From: Austropuccinia psidii
Taxonomy: Eukaryota; Basidiomycota; Pucciniomycetes; Pucciniales; Sphaerophragmiaceae
NCBI GenBank assembly: GCA_023105745.1
Contig: JALGQZ010000018.1
Span: 15,757,773 to 15,821,772, forward strand
Direction of reading: 5' to 3'
Length of the DNA stretch: 64,000 nucleotides
Under the pieces are notes generated by a model that was given only the letters and a program-made list of their open reading frames with translations, made no database searches and was not told the DNA's origin. The translations under genes were made by a program, and so were the position numbers. Of this stretch, positions 22,116-35,706 are shown piece after piece; positions within the stretch are counted from its first letter, which is position 1; each line of letters begins with the position of its first letter.

Positions 22116-23235
22116 GACTTCATCAGAAAGAATCCAATGAATTTTCAACAAATCATTAAGCAATATGAAGTTCAACCATCAAAATATTTTGCAGTCAAGG
22201 TGGAATCTTTTTCAAATTTGATTGATTAAATCCAGAAGAAATTATGGCAAGATCTTCAGTACAGAAGTATCCTTGAAGATTTGGGTAAAGGTAAATCTGT
22301 CCAAGATTATTCTCTTGATTCCTCTTCCCAACTTCTTCTCTTCAAAGATCGGGTGGTAGTCCCAAATGACTCCACAGTTCAGCTTAGCATTCTTCAAAAG
22401 CGTCACAATTCTCCTCTAGCTGGCCATTCTGGCCAAGAGAAGACTCTCAAACTTGTCAAGCGGGATTTCCACTGGTCCAGCATGACCCAATTTATCAAGG
22501 ATTATGTTTCATCCGGTCAACAGTGCTCAAGAAACAATAATATTAACCATAAGAAGTTTGGATTCCTCAAACCTCTTCCAATTCCAAATGGTCCTTGGAT
22601 TTGTCTTTCAATGGACTTCATCACTCAACTGCCGCTGTCCAATTCCTTTGATTCAATCCTGGTCATAATGGACAGATTCTCAAAAATGGCGGTTTTTATT
22701 CCAACAATGTCTTCAATCACTTCCCTGGACTTGGCCCATTTATTCATCAAGAATATCTTTTCAAAGCATGGCCTCCCATTAAGCATTGTCAGTGATAGAG
22801 TTTGACTCTTTGTTTCCTCCTTTTGGACCAATCTTTGTCAGCAGCTCAAGATTTCAAGAGACTTGTCCACTGCTTACCATCCAGAAACTGATGGGCAAAC
22901 AGAGAGGTTAAATCAGATACTAGAACAGTCTCTTTGGATGTATGTCAGTTATCATCAAGATGATTGGAACACCTGGCTCCCTCAGGCTGAATTTGCCTAC
23001 AATAATTCTGATCACTCTTCAACCAAGCAATCCCCTTTTTCACTGTTTATGGAAGAGATCCACAATTTGATTCAGTTCAAATCAATCAAGATACTCCTGC
23101 TGGAAAGTTATCAATAAAAATTCAATCAGTACAGCCAGATGTCAATAGAGAACTTGAAGTTGCCACAAACCAGTTTAAGAGGTATGCAGATAAAGGTAGA
23201 GCAAGTCCACCTGTTTTCAATCCTGGTGACATGGT
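22116..23235 (+). pseudogene. Element A integrase, broken
   Basis: Integrase in several frames. The zinc-finger region has HNSPLAGHSGQEKT and YVSSGQQCSR, where the first Cys of the HHCC finger is replaced by Gly (22514-22516). The catalytic core shows SMDFITQLPL and LSIVSDR, then a TGA at 22803-22805 and [17 protein letters not shown] (22863 on) carrying the Glu. Further frame changes occur around 23040-23120. The enzyme would insert the cDNA into chromatin; this copy lacks both an intact zinc finger and a continuous frame. Confidence 0.88.
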
Positions 23236-23661
23236 ATGGCTTTCTTCCAAGAGTATCAAATCAACCAGACCCACCAAAAAACTATCCCAAAGATGGTTGG
23301 GTCCTTTTCCAATCTTGAAGAGAGTCAGTTCTCATGCTTACCACCTCAAGCTTTCATCCACCCAGTCTTCTATATTTCCCTTCTGGAACCAGTCAAGACA
23401 TCAACAATCCCAAATTGGCATCAAGAGCCTCCTCCTCCAATTATCATTGAAGAAGAAGAGGAATGGGAAGTCTCTCAAATACTGGATTCAAAGCTCAATA
23501 GAGGAAAATTATGGTATCTGGTGGAATGGAAAGGTTTCAGTGAAGACCCAGAAAGATCCAATTGGGAACCAGCCGGAAACCTCAAGAATTGTCCTGAACT
23601 TGTCAAGGATTTCCATTCTTTGTATCCTGAAAAGCCAGGACCCAATTCTTTAAAAGCTTGA
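23236..23661 (+). pseudogene. Element A integrase C-terminus and chromodomain
   Basis: A conserved tail with KKTIPKMVGSFSN-type remains of the GPF region, a proline-rich linker, an acidic EEEEEWEVSQILDSK run and a chromodomain (WYLVEWKGFSEDPERSNWEP, 23512 on). True chromodomains on Gypsy integrases direct insertion to marked chromatin. The frame is open to the stop at 23659-23661 but is disconnected from the integrase core. Confidence 0.88.
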
Positions 23662-23679
23662 TCATTTTATGGTTCTTGG

Positions 23680-24050
23680 TGGGGGGAGGAATTACCAAAA
23701 GTAAGTTCCACACCTGGTATACACCTTTAGGGGTATTCTACTCTTCATTGTTGTAAGCATCACCTTGGCCACTCTGTGAGCACTTTGCAATTTGGACACA
23801 GATTTGTTGGCCTGGCTTTCAAAACCAATTATAAATCATGGCCATCTTTCACTTGTGCAAATGGACCATTTCACTTTTAGTTTCCTTTCCAAGTTTCCAA
23901 TTCAATACATTCCTTTATCAAATCTATATTATTATTTATGGCACTGGCGGGAGTGGCAACTACTAAAAGTGAGTTCCTCTCCTGGTGTGCACTTCCCTGA
24001 GGGGTCTACAATCTTTTCAAAACATCACCTAGGCCACTCTGTGAGCACCT
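23680..24050 (+). repeat. Duplicated ~100-bp segment in the 3' untranslated part of element A
   Basis: Bases ~23680-23790 and ~23946-24047 are diverged direct repeats sharing AAAAGTNAGTTCC, CCTGGTNTNCAC, AGGGGT and GGCCACTCTGTGAGCAC. The rest of 23662-24454 is T-rich non-coding sequence leading to the polypurine tract. Confidence 0.65.
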
Positions 24051-24454
24051 GGCATCAAATTCATTTATCCAGGTCCCTGGCCACTTTCAAATCAACCATC
24101 AAAATCCATGATGAAGATTGGACTCCCCCTCAAAATTCATTTGTTCTTTTTTATTTTATTTTTTCTTTTCCTTTCTTTATATCTGTTTCTTTGTCTTTAT
24201 TTCTTGTTTTTCCTTAAACTTCTTTTATTATAATCTGTATCCCAAAATTCTGCGGCAAATTCAATCCTTCAACATTTTCAAAGCCAAATGTCAAGAGAAG
24301 ACATCGTCAACCTCAATTCATATGCCAACATTATTATCAGTTTCAAAATTTTCTTTTCAAGATTCAATGGCTCTGGAATCCCTATGTCAAATCCGTCTCA
24401 ATAGCCTCAACAGGCTTCTACCTCATCTTGGTGCTCAGGAGCTCACCATTCAAG

Positions 24455-24466
24455 GTAGGGGGGTAC
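24455..24466 (+). promoter_or_regulatory. Polypurine tract of element A
   Basis: GTAGGGGGGTAC immediately before the 3' LTR start TGTCACAACC. Confidence 0.75.
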
Positions 24467-26155
24467 TGTCACAACCACGAGTTTGACCCTCCTCCTTGAT
24501 GGTTGCGGCAATCCAACCTGGAACCAAGTTGGGGCCAATTGGTCACGTCATATCATTTATGGCCAATTGGCCCCCTTGGGTGTTCTATGGCTCTTATGCC
24601 ATAACCTATTCCAATGGCCATTTATGGCCTCAGTCCATATCCTGCCATCATTGGCCTCCTTGGCCAATTTCGACCTCACCAACCCCCAGGCCTTCATCTT
24701 TGATTTTGGGCCTGGGGGGTCCTTTTGTCTTCTAGGGGCCTCCAGGCCCCCTAGCCATCTCCATCCAATCTGGGCCACCCCTTTTCATTAAGGGGGCTTA
24801 GGCCAAAATGGCCTTTTTGGGCCATTTACGCCCCCTACGGCTCCTATGGCCTGTGGGCCATGATTCATGGTACGCAGGCCAATTAGGCCCCTTTGGGCCT
24901 AATCCAATGAGGGCAAAAGGGGCCAAAGGGGGAAGCCATCTAGCCCCCAAGGCCAGGTGGGTCCCAAAACCACAATTGGACCAACCTGAGCCAAAATTGG
25001 CCACCAATCCCTTGGACCCAAAATTGGCCAAGACCTGTTGGACACCAATTTGGCAATAAATCCCGTAGGACCCAGTTTTTGGCCATGGACCACCATGGCC
25101 TCTGGCAACCACCAGAGGCCACCAGACCAACTCAGAAAGCCTTTTCTCCAATTCAAGGGGTATTTTTTCATTCCTCCATGCACTCCATACTCAAGGTTGC
25201 AGGAGTGGTGCATATATGGTATTATATACCATTATTCACCATCTTTGCTCCGCAATTCAATGGTGACGTTCTAAGGACCAAATTTCACAATCTAATATCA
25301 AGGTCTCAAAATCCAACGCCCATCTCAAAGGAGGATTATTCAACTCATCAGTCTGACAAGTTATGGCGGCAATCAGATGACTCTTCAAGGATCCCAACCA
25401 CCTGCATCTGCAGGAGTTGGGTTGGTACATTATTCAGGATTACTAAAAAGGGGCAATTCTAAAGAGGTATTAAATCCATTCAATCAGCTTTCAAGGCATC
25501 AAGTATTTCAATACTCCTTGGACAACTCAATTCATCTGTACAGGCCTCATTCAATCAACCTGTATGGCCTAGGCCAAATTGGGCCATTTCACATTCCACT
25601 GTGGGAATTGCATCACACAGTTCAAATTTCAAGATGGCCAGAACTGTATTTCCTGATTCGGACAGTACAGTCAATTGATTCACCTTCCAGGATCAATTTT
25701 TCAAGTTTTCACATATATCGGCCACCTTTCATCACCTGGGGACTTTTTCCCCAGTTAATTAATATATTGGATTTATTTTTATCTTTATTTTCTTTTACCT
25801 TATTAAAGTTAATACTGATGATCTTAAGTCAGTCATTAGCACCCTTTCTCTTTTTCTTCCTCGCCTGTCAGTGGATATTGGTGGTCATATCCTTTACTAA
25901 TTCCATTTCTTTTCTGGCCGGTTGAAACAGTGAATTGAGGATTCACTTGGTTGGCTTCTTGGTGTTTGGCTTCCTTTATTATCTTTGGCCTTTGTCTTCT
26001 TATTCTTTTCTTTTATCTTTGGCATACTTGTCTTTTCCACTCTTCTTCTTTAAAGAAATTTAATCTTTGTTATTGGTTTATCTTTTGGAGCCCTCCAAGT
26101 TAGTTCTTGATTCCTGATGCCAGGCCCTCTTGCTTCCATAAGGGCCCCTGTGACA
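24467..26155 (+). repeat. 3' LTR of element A
   Basis: 1689 bases from TGTCACAACCACGAG to CCCTGTGACA. It is about 25 bases longer than the 5' LTR through small indels, for example near 24850. The GGCC-rich block lies at ~24540-25110. It is followed by the GGTTA duplication. Confidence 0.93.
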
Positions 26156-26160
26156 GGTTA
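26156..26160 (+). repeat. Target-site duplication of element A (right)
   Basis: GGTTA, identical to 6146-6150. Confidence 0.92.
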
Positions 26161-26812
26161 GCACTGTATTTTCCCTCTTGTAATTAATTCAGTTACTCTT
26201 CAAAATGGTCTTTGTTAAACAACTGCTATATATTAAGCTAGAATTTCTTCTCCTTATTTGTACCTATCTGAATGTATCAACTTTTACTATTGTGAATATT
26301 AATTCCATATATCCTTTAGAGGTCTATTGCCAGTAAAAAACCTTGTATATGGGAATCTTCAAGCACTCAAATCTCTGCTTTGGGTCTTATATTTACTGTG
26401 TGGTATAATTATCTCTTTGATAATAGTTCAAATGTGTGACATCTTTTCTGATTCACTTTTGGAATTCATGGCCTTAATTGGAAAGGGTCATTTTTTGCAA
26501 TTTGTGAAATTTGTATCCAGATACTCTCAGGCCACTTATTAGAAGTGTGCACCTCTGTCAAAAATAAAGGAATTCTGAGAATTGTTAATACAAGCAGTAA
26601 TCTTAGCGGCGGTCTCATGAATATATGCCGTTCCTTCAGTTGGTCTGACTAGGAAGGTCTGTGCATCTTTTTTGTGTTTGCAAACGTTTTATTGACATTG
26701 TCATGTCCTAAGTCTTCTTTCAAATGATTGTTCTGAATTTCTAATTGGGTTTTCCCTTGGTACCCCACCAAGAATTCCTCTCTTCGTCTTGGTCATCGTC
26801 ACAGTTTTCTGT
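26161..26812 (-). pseudogene. Gypsy relic G, protease segment
   Basis: On the minus strand, broken frames spell QTFLVRPTEGTAYIHET, ITACINNSQ and IFDRGAHF, the retropepsin region of a Gypsy element with DRG at the active-site position normally DSG. This piece joins 38820-41543 (gag side) across the solo LTR F insertion and 5588-6145 (RT side) across element A. It is dead, with many stops. Confidence 0.7.
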
Positions 26813-26817
26813 GATGG
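26813..26817 (+). repeat. Target-site duplication of solo LTR F (left)
   Basis: GATGG directly before the LTR start; repeated at 38815-38819. Confidence 0.85.
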
Positions 26818-28578
26818 TGTGAGCCTTGAGGTATATTTTAAATACCCAAATAGGCCACAATTATCTTAAAAATAAATTCTGAAATATACATAACTCATAA
26901 GTCATGCATATATTCAAAATTCATCATTTTTGATTTCAGAAAAGATGAATAGCTTTTTATTGAGTAAGTAAATCCATGGATTTAAGGCTAGATCTGGATT
27001 CTACACAAAACTCCACCTAGGGTAGCTCCATAGAGTTAATAAGCTCAAATTAATTCTTTGAGGTGGTAATATGGAAAATAATTCAATACAACATCATCAA
27101 TACAACATAAAAGATCCGTGAAATTTTTTTTTTCTTGATTTCACGCCAGAATAATGGGAATGTGAGAAATCCCATGTTACATATACACTAAGAATAGTGT
27201 TATGCATGCTTTGGGCACTTCATATCATGGTATCCCTACATGGACGTTTGGTACACACATAGTGGATATCTCATTTTAAGCTTAAATGTCTATTTTGACA
27301 TGAAAAATAGGCAAGGGGGACAAAAGACATCAAAGAGAGCCAGGGTACCCAACTTCTGAGGCCTCAGAGGTGTGGATAGCTCCAAAGCTTGGATCCATGG
27401 CTGATCTTGGCGCAATTAGTAAACTAAAACACTTTGGGAACTTAGTTACCATTTTACACCTACAGTCAATCATAAGAAAATAGCAAATAACCTGCTATTT
27501 TGACGTGCCAAGGAGGTAAAGAGCCACTTAGACTCCTGTAACCACGTCAATTATTTATGACTTTCCATGGATAGACCCTAAAGAGTAATTAAAACCCTTT
27601 TGCGACCTGTATCCATTTATTTACCTCATAGCAACCAGTTAAACACTGATATTTGCAATTCTATGTAGAAAGGAGGCAAAAACTTCAAAAATTCATTAAA
27701 CATACAGTTCTTAATGAATCTCTTTAAAGCTTTCAGTACTAGTGGAGAACTGTATTTTCTATGAATCAACCAAAAATAATTACAGTTTTACTTACAGTCC
27801 ATTTTTGATTATTCTACGTGAAACACTGAATCTTCAAAAATTCACAGTAATTACAACCTGTGATGAAATTGCCAATAACATTGATAACTTTGAGAAATCA
27901 ATGATTATTTTAGAATAAAAGAAGATTTACAGGTGTTACTCCTTTTATTCTTAATCATATTGGGGTTGGTAGTCACGTAAAAGCATCAAATTAGTAATTA
28001 TGATAATCTTACGTGACAACAGATGATGCAATCAATAATCCAAAAGCGTTTATTGTTTTATCACTCACTGGTTTTTCAGTTTGCTCCATGGCATGCCTTT
28101 GGGAGCTGTTGTTGACTTAAAAGAGGCCTCCTCTTGCTGTTTTTTCCAATAATCATCTTATTATCATTTTATACCATTGTTACCAACAAGTAGGTATTAG
28201 TTACAGCTATTCTTAAGAGTTTTAATTCTTTAAGAATCAATCAGAAAGACGTGAGATCATAGAATCCAACTATATATTGTTTTAATACTGTTATACATTC
28301 ATTTTGATACTTTAAATCCACAATTCCACATTAAATCTCTCTATCTTATCTTTCAATAAGCTCCGTTGAATATTAGTGAGTGATTTATCCTTAATTCTTA
28401 AGGTTTTTCTCTACAATTAGTTTTCTTCAAGAATTACCATTATAATTATTCTTGCAAAAGATAATTATTTATTAAAAAAAATTTATTATTTTAATAAAAA
28501 GATGTTTTATTATTAAAATCTTCTTGTAATTCATTCTTTTAGACAATTCCTGCTCACTGTTGAAATCACTAGTAGTGT

Positions 28579-30417
28579 TGTAAGGTGTGGATATGAAACT
28601 TTGATTAAAAATGAAGTACTTTTCCTGTCCTCAAAATTTGTATAAGGTAAAATTCTATTGAAAATAGTAAGAAATATTAATTTTAAGAGAAAACACGCCA
28701 AATTTATTGTTTATAACTTTATTAGTATAAAACAATAATATTATAAAAATTTATTGTTTTACCAACAATAAAAATTTATCCCAAAAATACTCTACAAGAG
28801 ATATTTTAAGGCTACAAAAGAAATTTCTTCAAGAGCAATTTCAATTGGAATTAATTGAGCAAAGAACTGCAAGCAATTAATTAAAGAACAAAGTCTTTAA
28901 AAAGAATATTAAAGAGAAAACACGCCCAAAAGTGACCAGAGTGAACTTGGAAACAAAGTGACAAAGTTAACAGTGATGAAAGATGCTTTAATTCACTTTT
29001 GGGGTGGTTCAGGGGTAAAAATGATTATAAGAGTTACAAACAATGATTATAATGATTTTTTCACGTGGTTAAAAGGATTAAAATGATTTAAAAGTGGTGG
29101 TTGGAATCTTTGATTGATTGTTTTAACAGTGTTTAAACTAATTAATAAAAGGAAAAGATTCTAACATGAAGAGAGAGTGGGGCAAAGAAGACATTCTTTT
29201 ATAGCCATCAATTCTCTTACTCCAAAAGTAAAATTTACTCTTGTCAGTCGTGAAAAACAGTCTGACAACAGAAAAGCCAATTATGGCATCATTGAACCCT
29301 GGTTTAGACCAAAAAAGGGCTGGTTTAAGCCATTTTTAGCCATTTTTAGCCATTTTAGACCCTTAAATCAGCCATTACTATAGCAATACCAGGCCTAGAG
29401 CCTTCAAAACACGTCAGAATGTGTGTCAGAGGCGTAGAAACCAGTTAAAACTGTTTTTATTATGATTGTTTTTATCTTAAGGGTAGTTTCACCCTCTTGG
29501 CAACAGCTAAAACTACCCCAGTTGGTATCAAAACCTCATCATCAATTGAGTCCACAGACCCTGTAACTCAATTCCAGGCCAAAAGTGATGAACTTTTGCG
29601 TGAATTTTGACATCCCACGCCTGTCAGCAAGGATTTTGGGGGTCTAGCTCCCCCTTAGAGCTGGAGTTCCTTTTCCCCCCCAAATTTAATCTTTCCAATT
29701 TATTTTTCCTTTAATTCCTCATCATGTATTATACTTATACTTTACATATGTAATTCAATTCAATTGTACAGTACAATACAGTAATAATTGACACCTCATA
29801 TGTAAATCAAAGCTCACTTATGTAATACACGCGCACATTTTGACATTTCAATTGAATTCAATTGAAAATACTTCAATTCCTCATAACTTCTAAACTAAAC
29901 ACAACACCTCAATTTTAACACAAAAATTGATGGTTAACACCACATGTGGTGTGAATTAAATTAAGGTTTTGAGGATTTTCAACTTTTGTATTGAAAATAC
30001 TAGAAACTTAATTTAAGCTTATTTAGAGTTGAGTTACAAGAATTTCACTCAGAGGTGACCCCACCTGATTTTTTATGAGGAATCCAATGGTGAAATAAAT
30101 TTTATATGTTTATTTATTGGATAAAAAGTTATAATAAATCTTATTTAACTTTTTTCCAAATTTATTTATTTTTTCACAATTTTGTTAAAATTTCATTTTT
30201 ACTTAATTTTTTCAAGTATAAATGTAATTTTATAATTTCAAAATTTGATGTAATTTTATTTTTAAATTGTAATTAATTTTTTATTTTTGAATATAATTTT
30301 ATATTCATATTTTGATTTTTATTTTAATAATATAAATAAATTTATTTTATTTATATTAATATGTTAATTTTGCATTTGTGGTCTTTTGGGTATATGAAAT
30401 TACCTCTAAGGCTCACA
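28579..30417 (-). repeat. 3' LTR of element C
   Basis: 1839 bases, reverse complement of the B LTR with scattered changes. It contains three copies of the 10-bp unit read here as AGCCATTTTT near 29335-29365; the other C LTR has two. Confidence 0.95.
29197..29204 (-). promoter_or_regulatory. TATA-box in 3' LTR of element C
   Basis: CTTTTATA on the + strand, i.e. TATAAAAG in element orientation, at the same place as in B. Confidence 0.5.
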
Positions 30418-30430
30418 TTCCCTCCCCCTA
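30418..30430 (-). promoter_or_regulatory. Polypurine tract of element C
   Basis: TTCCCTCCCCCTA on the + strand, equal to the TAGGGGGAGGGAA tract of B in element orientation, abutting the 3' LTR. Confidence 0.85.
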
Positions 30431-30440
30431 AAAAAGAATA

Positions 30441-33400
30441 TTACTTTGTAATATTGGTGTTTCTAGTGTGTCTGAATCTTCTGAGGAGTTTGGTAGCTTC
30501 TGGTATATCTTTTTCTTCTAACCATTCATCTTCACAAGTTGGGTCACTGTACCTAACAAGGTATTCCCTTACCTTCTTGGTTCTTAATTTCCTTTCTTTA
30601 AGAACTTTGGTAATTTTCTTAGCACCAGATGTCTCAATAGGAGGTATAACTTGGGGAATCTTATTCCTCAAGGGAAATTTCTCAGCATCACTAGATTTAT
30701 ATGGCTTTATCAAGCTCACTGGAAATGTAGGGTGCTTATTGCTAAGTTCTTCAGATAACTCTACTTCAACAGCATTTTCTCCATGGAGGGCCTTAATCAC
30801 AAAAGGTCCTGCAAAGGAGTCTTTCAACTTTTTACATCCTTTGATGTTATTGAAGTTAGTGGTGGATACAAGTACTAGGTCCCCCACTTTGAAATCTGGA
30901 GTTGCATGTGATTTATCCCATTTATCTTTAGCATATGCAAAAGAGTCCTCCATGCATCTCACTGCATGCTTTCTAGCTTTGTCTAGCATTCCTTTGAAGA
31001 TAGCAGCTGTGGGATGTATTTCAATTAAGTCTTTTCTCAAGGAATCTTGGGGTAACTTGGGGTTCCATCCTTTTTCTAGAATAGCAGGAGTCTGATTGGT
31101 GCTGGCATGGATTGATGTTTTATATGCTAATTCCAGTGCTGGCAACAGAGTACACCAATCATGGGTAAATCCATCACAATCTTTGATTTCAAGGCCATAT
31201 GCACAAAATCTTCTCACCATGTCCTCTAAGGTTTGGATCATCCTTTCAGCCAGGCCATCAGTTTGTGGGTGGTAGGCTGTAGAGAAAGACAGTTTAGTGC
31301 CAAATAATTGGTGAAGATTTGTCCATAGTGCTGAAGTGAATTTGGGATCTCTATCACTGATGATATTTGTAAATATCCCAGTCCATGACACTACTCTATT
31401 CCATATCAGAAGAGCTGTATCCATGGCTGTATCATCTTTGTGACATGGTAAAAAGATTGGAGTTTTACTGAATCTGTCCACAATTACTAGGCAAGCATTA
31501 TAGCTCCTGTCACCTCCTGGTGGTAGGCCAGTTACCCAATACATATGGACAATTTCCCAAGGTTTGTTTGGTTCTTGGATTCTTATCATATTTCCAAGTC
31601 TTTTGCCAGTGCATTTATTTGCCTTTTGGCATCTGTCACAGGTTTTTCAATACTCTTCAACATCTTTCTGCCACATTGGCCACCATATGCAGGTCTTTAC
31701 TTTCTCTCTTGTTCTGTCTTCAGACAGATGTCCTGAAAAGGGACTATCATGGCATTCCTTCAGTACAAGATTGATTAATGACCTGTCTACAACTGTCATG
31801 ACACATGTGTGCTTGGTTCTGTGGTAAATTATACCATCCAGTAGGTGAAATCTTCCTTCATCATAAGATTTTCTCCATACTTCATCCAAGGCATGTATTA
31901 GAGAGTTGTCTTTACAGTCTTTGTTAAGTAATTGGCATAAGATGCTACAATTCGTATCTTGAGTATAGCTGCTTCTGACTTCTTCAAAGAAGGTGGTGTT
32001 CAAGTCTGTAACACTTATTCCTTCTATTGGAATTTGTGGTGAAGCTTCTTCTGGCACATAAGCAGGATTATCAATATTATTTGGTAATGGCCATCTGCTT
32101 AGTCCATCTGCATTCTTATGAATATTCCCATCCTTATGAACAATAGTCATATTTCCTCTGTATTCTTGTATGGCTATTTGCCATCTGAGCATGTGTCTGT
32201 TGGGTGTTTTCATGTTTAAAAGTGATTTGACAGCTGTACAATCTGTTATTACTTCAAAAACACATCCCTCTAAGAAGTAGTTCAATTTCTCCAAGGCCCA
32301 GACAAGGCATAGACATTCCATTTTACTTGCTCCATATCTGGCTTCAGTTGGTTTGATTTGCCTGGATATGAAACATATGGGTCCTTCTACAGGCTTATCA
32401 TTTATGATCTGAACTTGGTGAAGTGCAGCACCCAGTCCATCCCCTGATGCATCAATATACAGTTTGAAAGGCAATTTAAAGTCTGGCATCAGTCAGAGTG
32501 GAGCAGTGGTCAATGCTTCTCTTAGAGACTCAAAAGCTTTGACTCTGTCAACAGTCATCTCAAACACTGTGTCTTTGTCACACAACTTAAAAATTGGTCT
32601 TGCTATGGATGCAAAATCTTTAATGTGTTGCCTGTAATATCCTGCAAAACCTAAGAATGACTGAATTTCCTTTTTATTCTGAGGCATGGGCTTTAATAAT
32701 ACTGCTGCAACTTTGTTTTTGTCAATTCCAAGGGACAAACCAGATACAACATGTCCTAGTGCTTGAAGTTCTTTAAATCCAAAATGACATTTCTTCAAGG
32801 AAATTTTCATGTTTACTGATTGAATTTTTGTCAAAACTCTTGATAATCTGTACATGTGCTCCTCCCAAGTCTTTGAACAGATAATAATGTCATCAATGTA
32901 AATGATTAACCATCCCTCTGAGAGTTCTTCAGGGAAGATTTCATTCATCATTCTTTGGAAGTGTGAAGGTGCATTTTTGATACCAAAGGGCATCCTTAAG
33001 TATTCATACACTCCACAATGAACAATAATTCTCAAGTATTTTCTTGCTCTTGGTGTTACCACATTTTGATGGAATCCTTTAAGGGCATCCATAGTGGTTA
33101 TATACACTGCTTGAGATATTTGAGTAAGGACAATTTGGATTTTTGGTATTGGGTATCTGTCTGGGACAGTGTAAGTGTTCAGAGCTCTAAAGTCCCCAAC
33201 CATTCTGGATTTTCCATTGTGCCACGCCACTATAACTGGTGTAGTTATTTCTACTTCCTCATTGTGGCCTACTTTTCTTATTACACCAAGGTCTAGAAGT
33301 TCTTTGATATGAATTTCTAGAGCTTCTCTTGATTTTTGGACTTGCTGGATAAGCAGGTCTTCTTAAGAGTGGTGGATAAGGTCTCTCAATGTTAAGAATG

Positions 33401-35706
33401 ATGTCAACTTCATGACCAATAATTGCTCCCAGAGGGTCTTTGTCTGTAGCAAATGCTCCTCTGTGGTCATACAAAAGGGAAGAAAGTTCATTTTCTTGTT
33501 TATCAGTCAGATGAAGGCTCATCTCAGCCTCATTTAACTGTTCAGACTTGAATTTTTCTAACTCTAAGTTAACTGGTGATACTTTGTTTACTGTAATTTG
33601 TCTTTTAAATGGTAAAAAGGCAAATTTCTGGCGCTTATTGTCCCCAATTGTAAAGTATCTGTCTTTGTTATTATGTAAATCTATCCCATACATGATTAAA
33701 TAGTCATTTCCCAATATAAAATGGGTACTAGAGCAATTTTCCATAACAACAAATTGAACTGTGATCCTTAAATTCCCATTTATGTGTGGGAATATGACAT
33801 TGGTCTCAAAGATTCCTAATGCTTTCATTGGGTTACTTGCACTGTTGAATTTTATACCATCAATTGGTAACAATTGGTCTTCAAAATTTGGTACACAAGT
33901 CTTAAGAAAAGATTTTCCAACACAAGAGCAGAAGGCTCCTGGGTCAAGCAAAAGTTTAGTGGGCTTGTTGTCAATCACCACTTCTGTTATACAGGAGTTA
34001 CCAGCTGTATAACCTTTTCCTCTGTTTGGTTTTGTCTTCATAAGTTGTGCATCTTGAACTTTTGATAAATCAACTTGACCATTGCTCAATTGTGGTAAGT
34101 GGGAATAAGATTCCATGATGTCAAAAGTGGCATTGATATTTTCTATATCTTTTGAACATTCAGAAAATATGGATGACTTATCATCTTAATTGTCTTCAAT
34201 TATGTCTTCTTTTTCAACATCTGGTCCCTTTTCAATGTCAATTTCATTGATTTCCCCCCTTTTTGGACATGTATTGGCTAAATGGGTGGTGCTTTGGCAA
34301 ATATGGCATTTTCTGACTGTATCTGCAGATTTATATTTAATATTACTAGAATTTTCTTTGGGGTTTTTGTCCACAGAATCTTTCCAAGGTGTATTAAACC
34401 TTGTTTTAAGATTCACCCTACTAGAACCAATTTTGGTTCTGGTGGTTACTTCTTCTAGTATATTGATAATATCCTCTGCTGAAGATTGTTCAGTAGTCCT
34501 GCTTTTGACAGCATGCTCTAAGTCACCTCCACATTGTCTCAGAATATTTCTATGGATCATAAATTCTGACATGTCAGGATATAATGCTGTTAATCTGTCC
34601 TTTTGTTGGCAAAACCATGGTAAAGCTTTGTCTTTATCAGCATTAAATTTGGCAGATTCAAAGGCTGTTTCAACTTTAAACCTCCAAGCATCATTTGCCC
34701 ATTTGTTGATGATTTGGGTTTTCCACCAAGTCCAACTCTGGTGTCCATGTGCTTGTCTTATTTTGATGTACCATCTGTGAGCTGATCTGGTAAACAAGGT
34801 GTTAAACCTGGCTGTTACCAATCTGTCTGGTAATTCAAAATCCTCTTTGATCATGTCAATACCTCTAATGAATTCCATATGGTCATACTCTCCTTCACCA
34901 CTGAAGTGAGGCCATTCTTTAAGTTTTGGAACTTCTTTCAAGAGTGCTTGGCCCATTGATGGTTCCAAGTTATGAAAAGAAGTGGATAATTCATTTTTTA
35001 ATTGTGAATTATCAGGATCCAATACTTGTGGATTTGGCATTGTTGTGCCCTCATTTTGATTTAGAGGTGTAGACATTCTTGGTAGGGTGTTCAGTATTTG
35101 TTCAATGTCATTCATTTTACTGTTGCTACACCTTTGGGAATTTCTGTATTCATGTTGGAAGCTTTGTATTAAATTTATTACTTCAATTTTATACATGTCT
35201 TCCTTATGTGTCAGTTCTTGCCATAACTCTGTCTGTCTTGTATTATCAGCAGTGACTTGATTCAATTTCATTGATAATTTTGATACTTCTTCTTGTGAAG
35301 CATCAAAACACTTTTTCAAGGCAATGGTATATGTCTTTACTTCAGTAAATGAATTTGAAATGTCATAAAGGACTTTCTTGTTATCTGTCTTGATAATATT
35401 TATGGCTTGTTTAATTCTTGTTTCAATTATGTCATCAATATTGAATTGAGAATATTTATCTGTTAATTCTTTAATAATGGCAGATTGTTCATTTATTTTA
35501 TTGTTAGAAGAATTATCATTATTGGAATTTTTAATTGTTCTCAAAACTTTTTCAAAACACATAAGTGTTTCATTAATTTGGCACAGACTCAGGTTGTTTG
35601 TTTTAATGCTGTTACAAATGGTTTCATTTTTATCAGAAAGATGTTTTTTCACGTCATTTATAGCATTATACAACTCTGGGATGGAATCAAATATGTCAGA
35701 AATCAT
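30441..35706 (-). pseudogene. gag-pol: Element C gag-pol polyprotein, multiply broken
   Basis: Same domain order as B: knuckle CX2CX4HX4C, DPG protease, RT with the tyrosine-IDD motif, RNase H, integrase and C-terminal chromodomain-like region. The start ATG (35704-35706) overlaps the ORF1 stop as ATGA. Lesions relative to B are: TAA at 34186-34188 (was Ser) between Gag and protease; a fifth base in the run 33333-33337 (frameshift before RT); TGA at 32493-32495 (was Leu) between RT and RNase H; and TGA at 31647-31649 replacing a Cys of the integrase zinc finger. The integrase motif HMDW reads HMYW (codon 31539-31541), losing the first catalytic Asp. C is intact at the two sites broken in B. 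Confidence 0.92.

Larger units (their letters stand above)
6151..26155 (+). mobile_element. Ty3/Gypsy element A (true chromodomain chromovirus), interrupted by element B
   Basis: A complete but dead Gypsy element: 5' LTR (6151-7814), gag, protease, RT, RNase H, integrase, chromodomain, polypurine tract and 3' LTR (24467-26155), flanked by GGTTA. Element B interrupts its RT gene at 11262-21361. Pol lesions include several in-frame stops, a replaced catalytic RT residue and a lost integrase zinc-finger Cys. The LTRs have diverged more than those of B, consistent with A being the older host. Confidence 0.95.
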
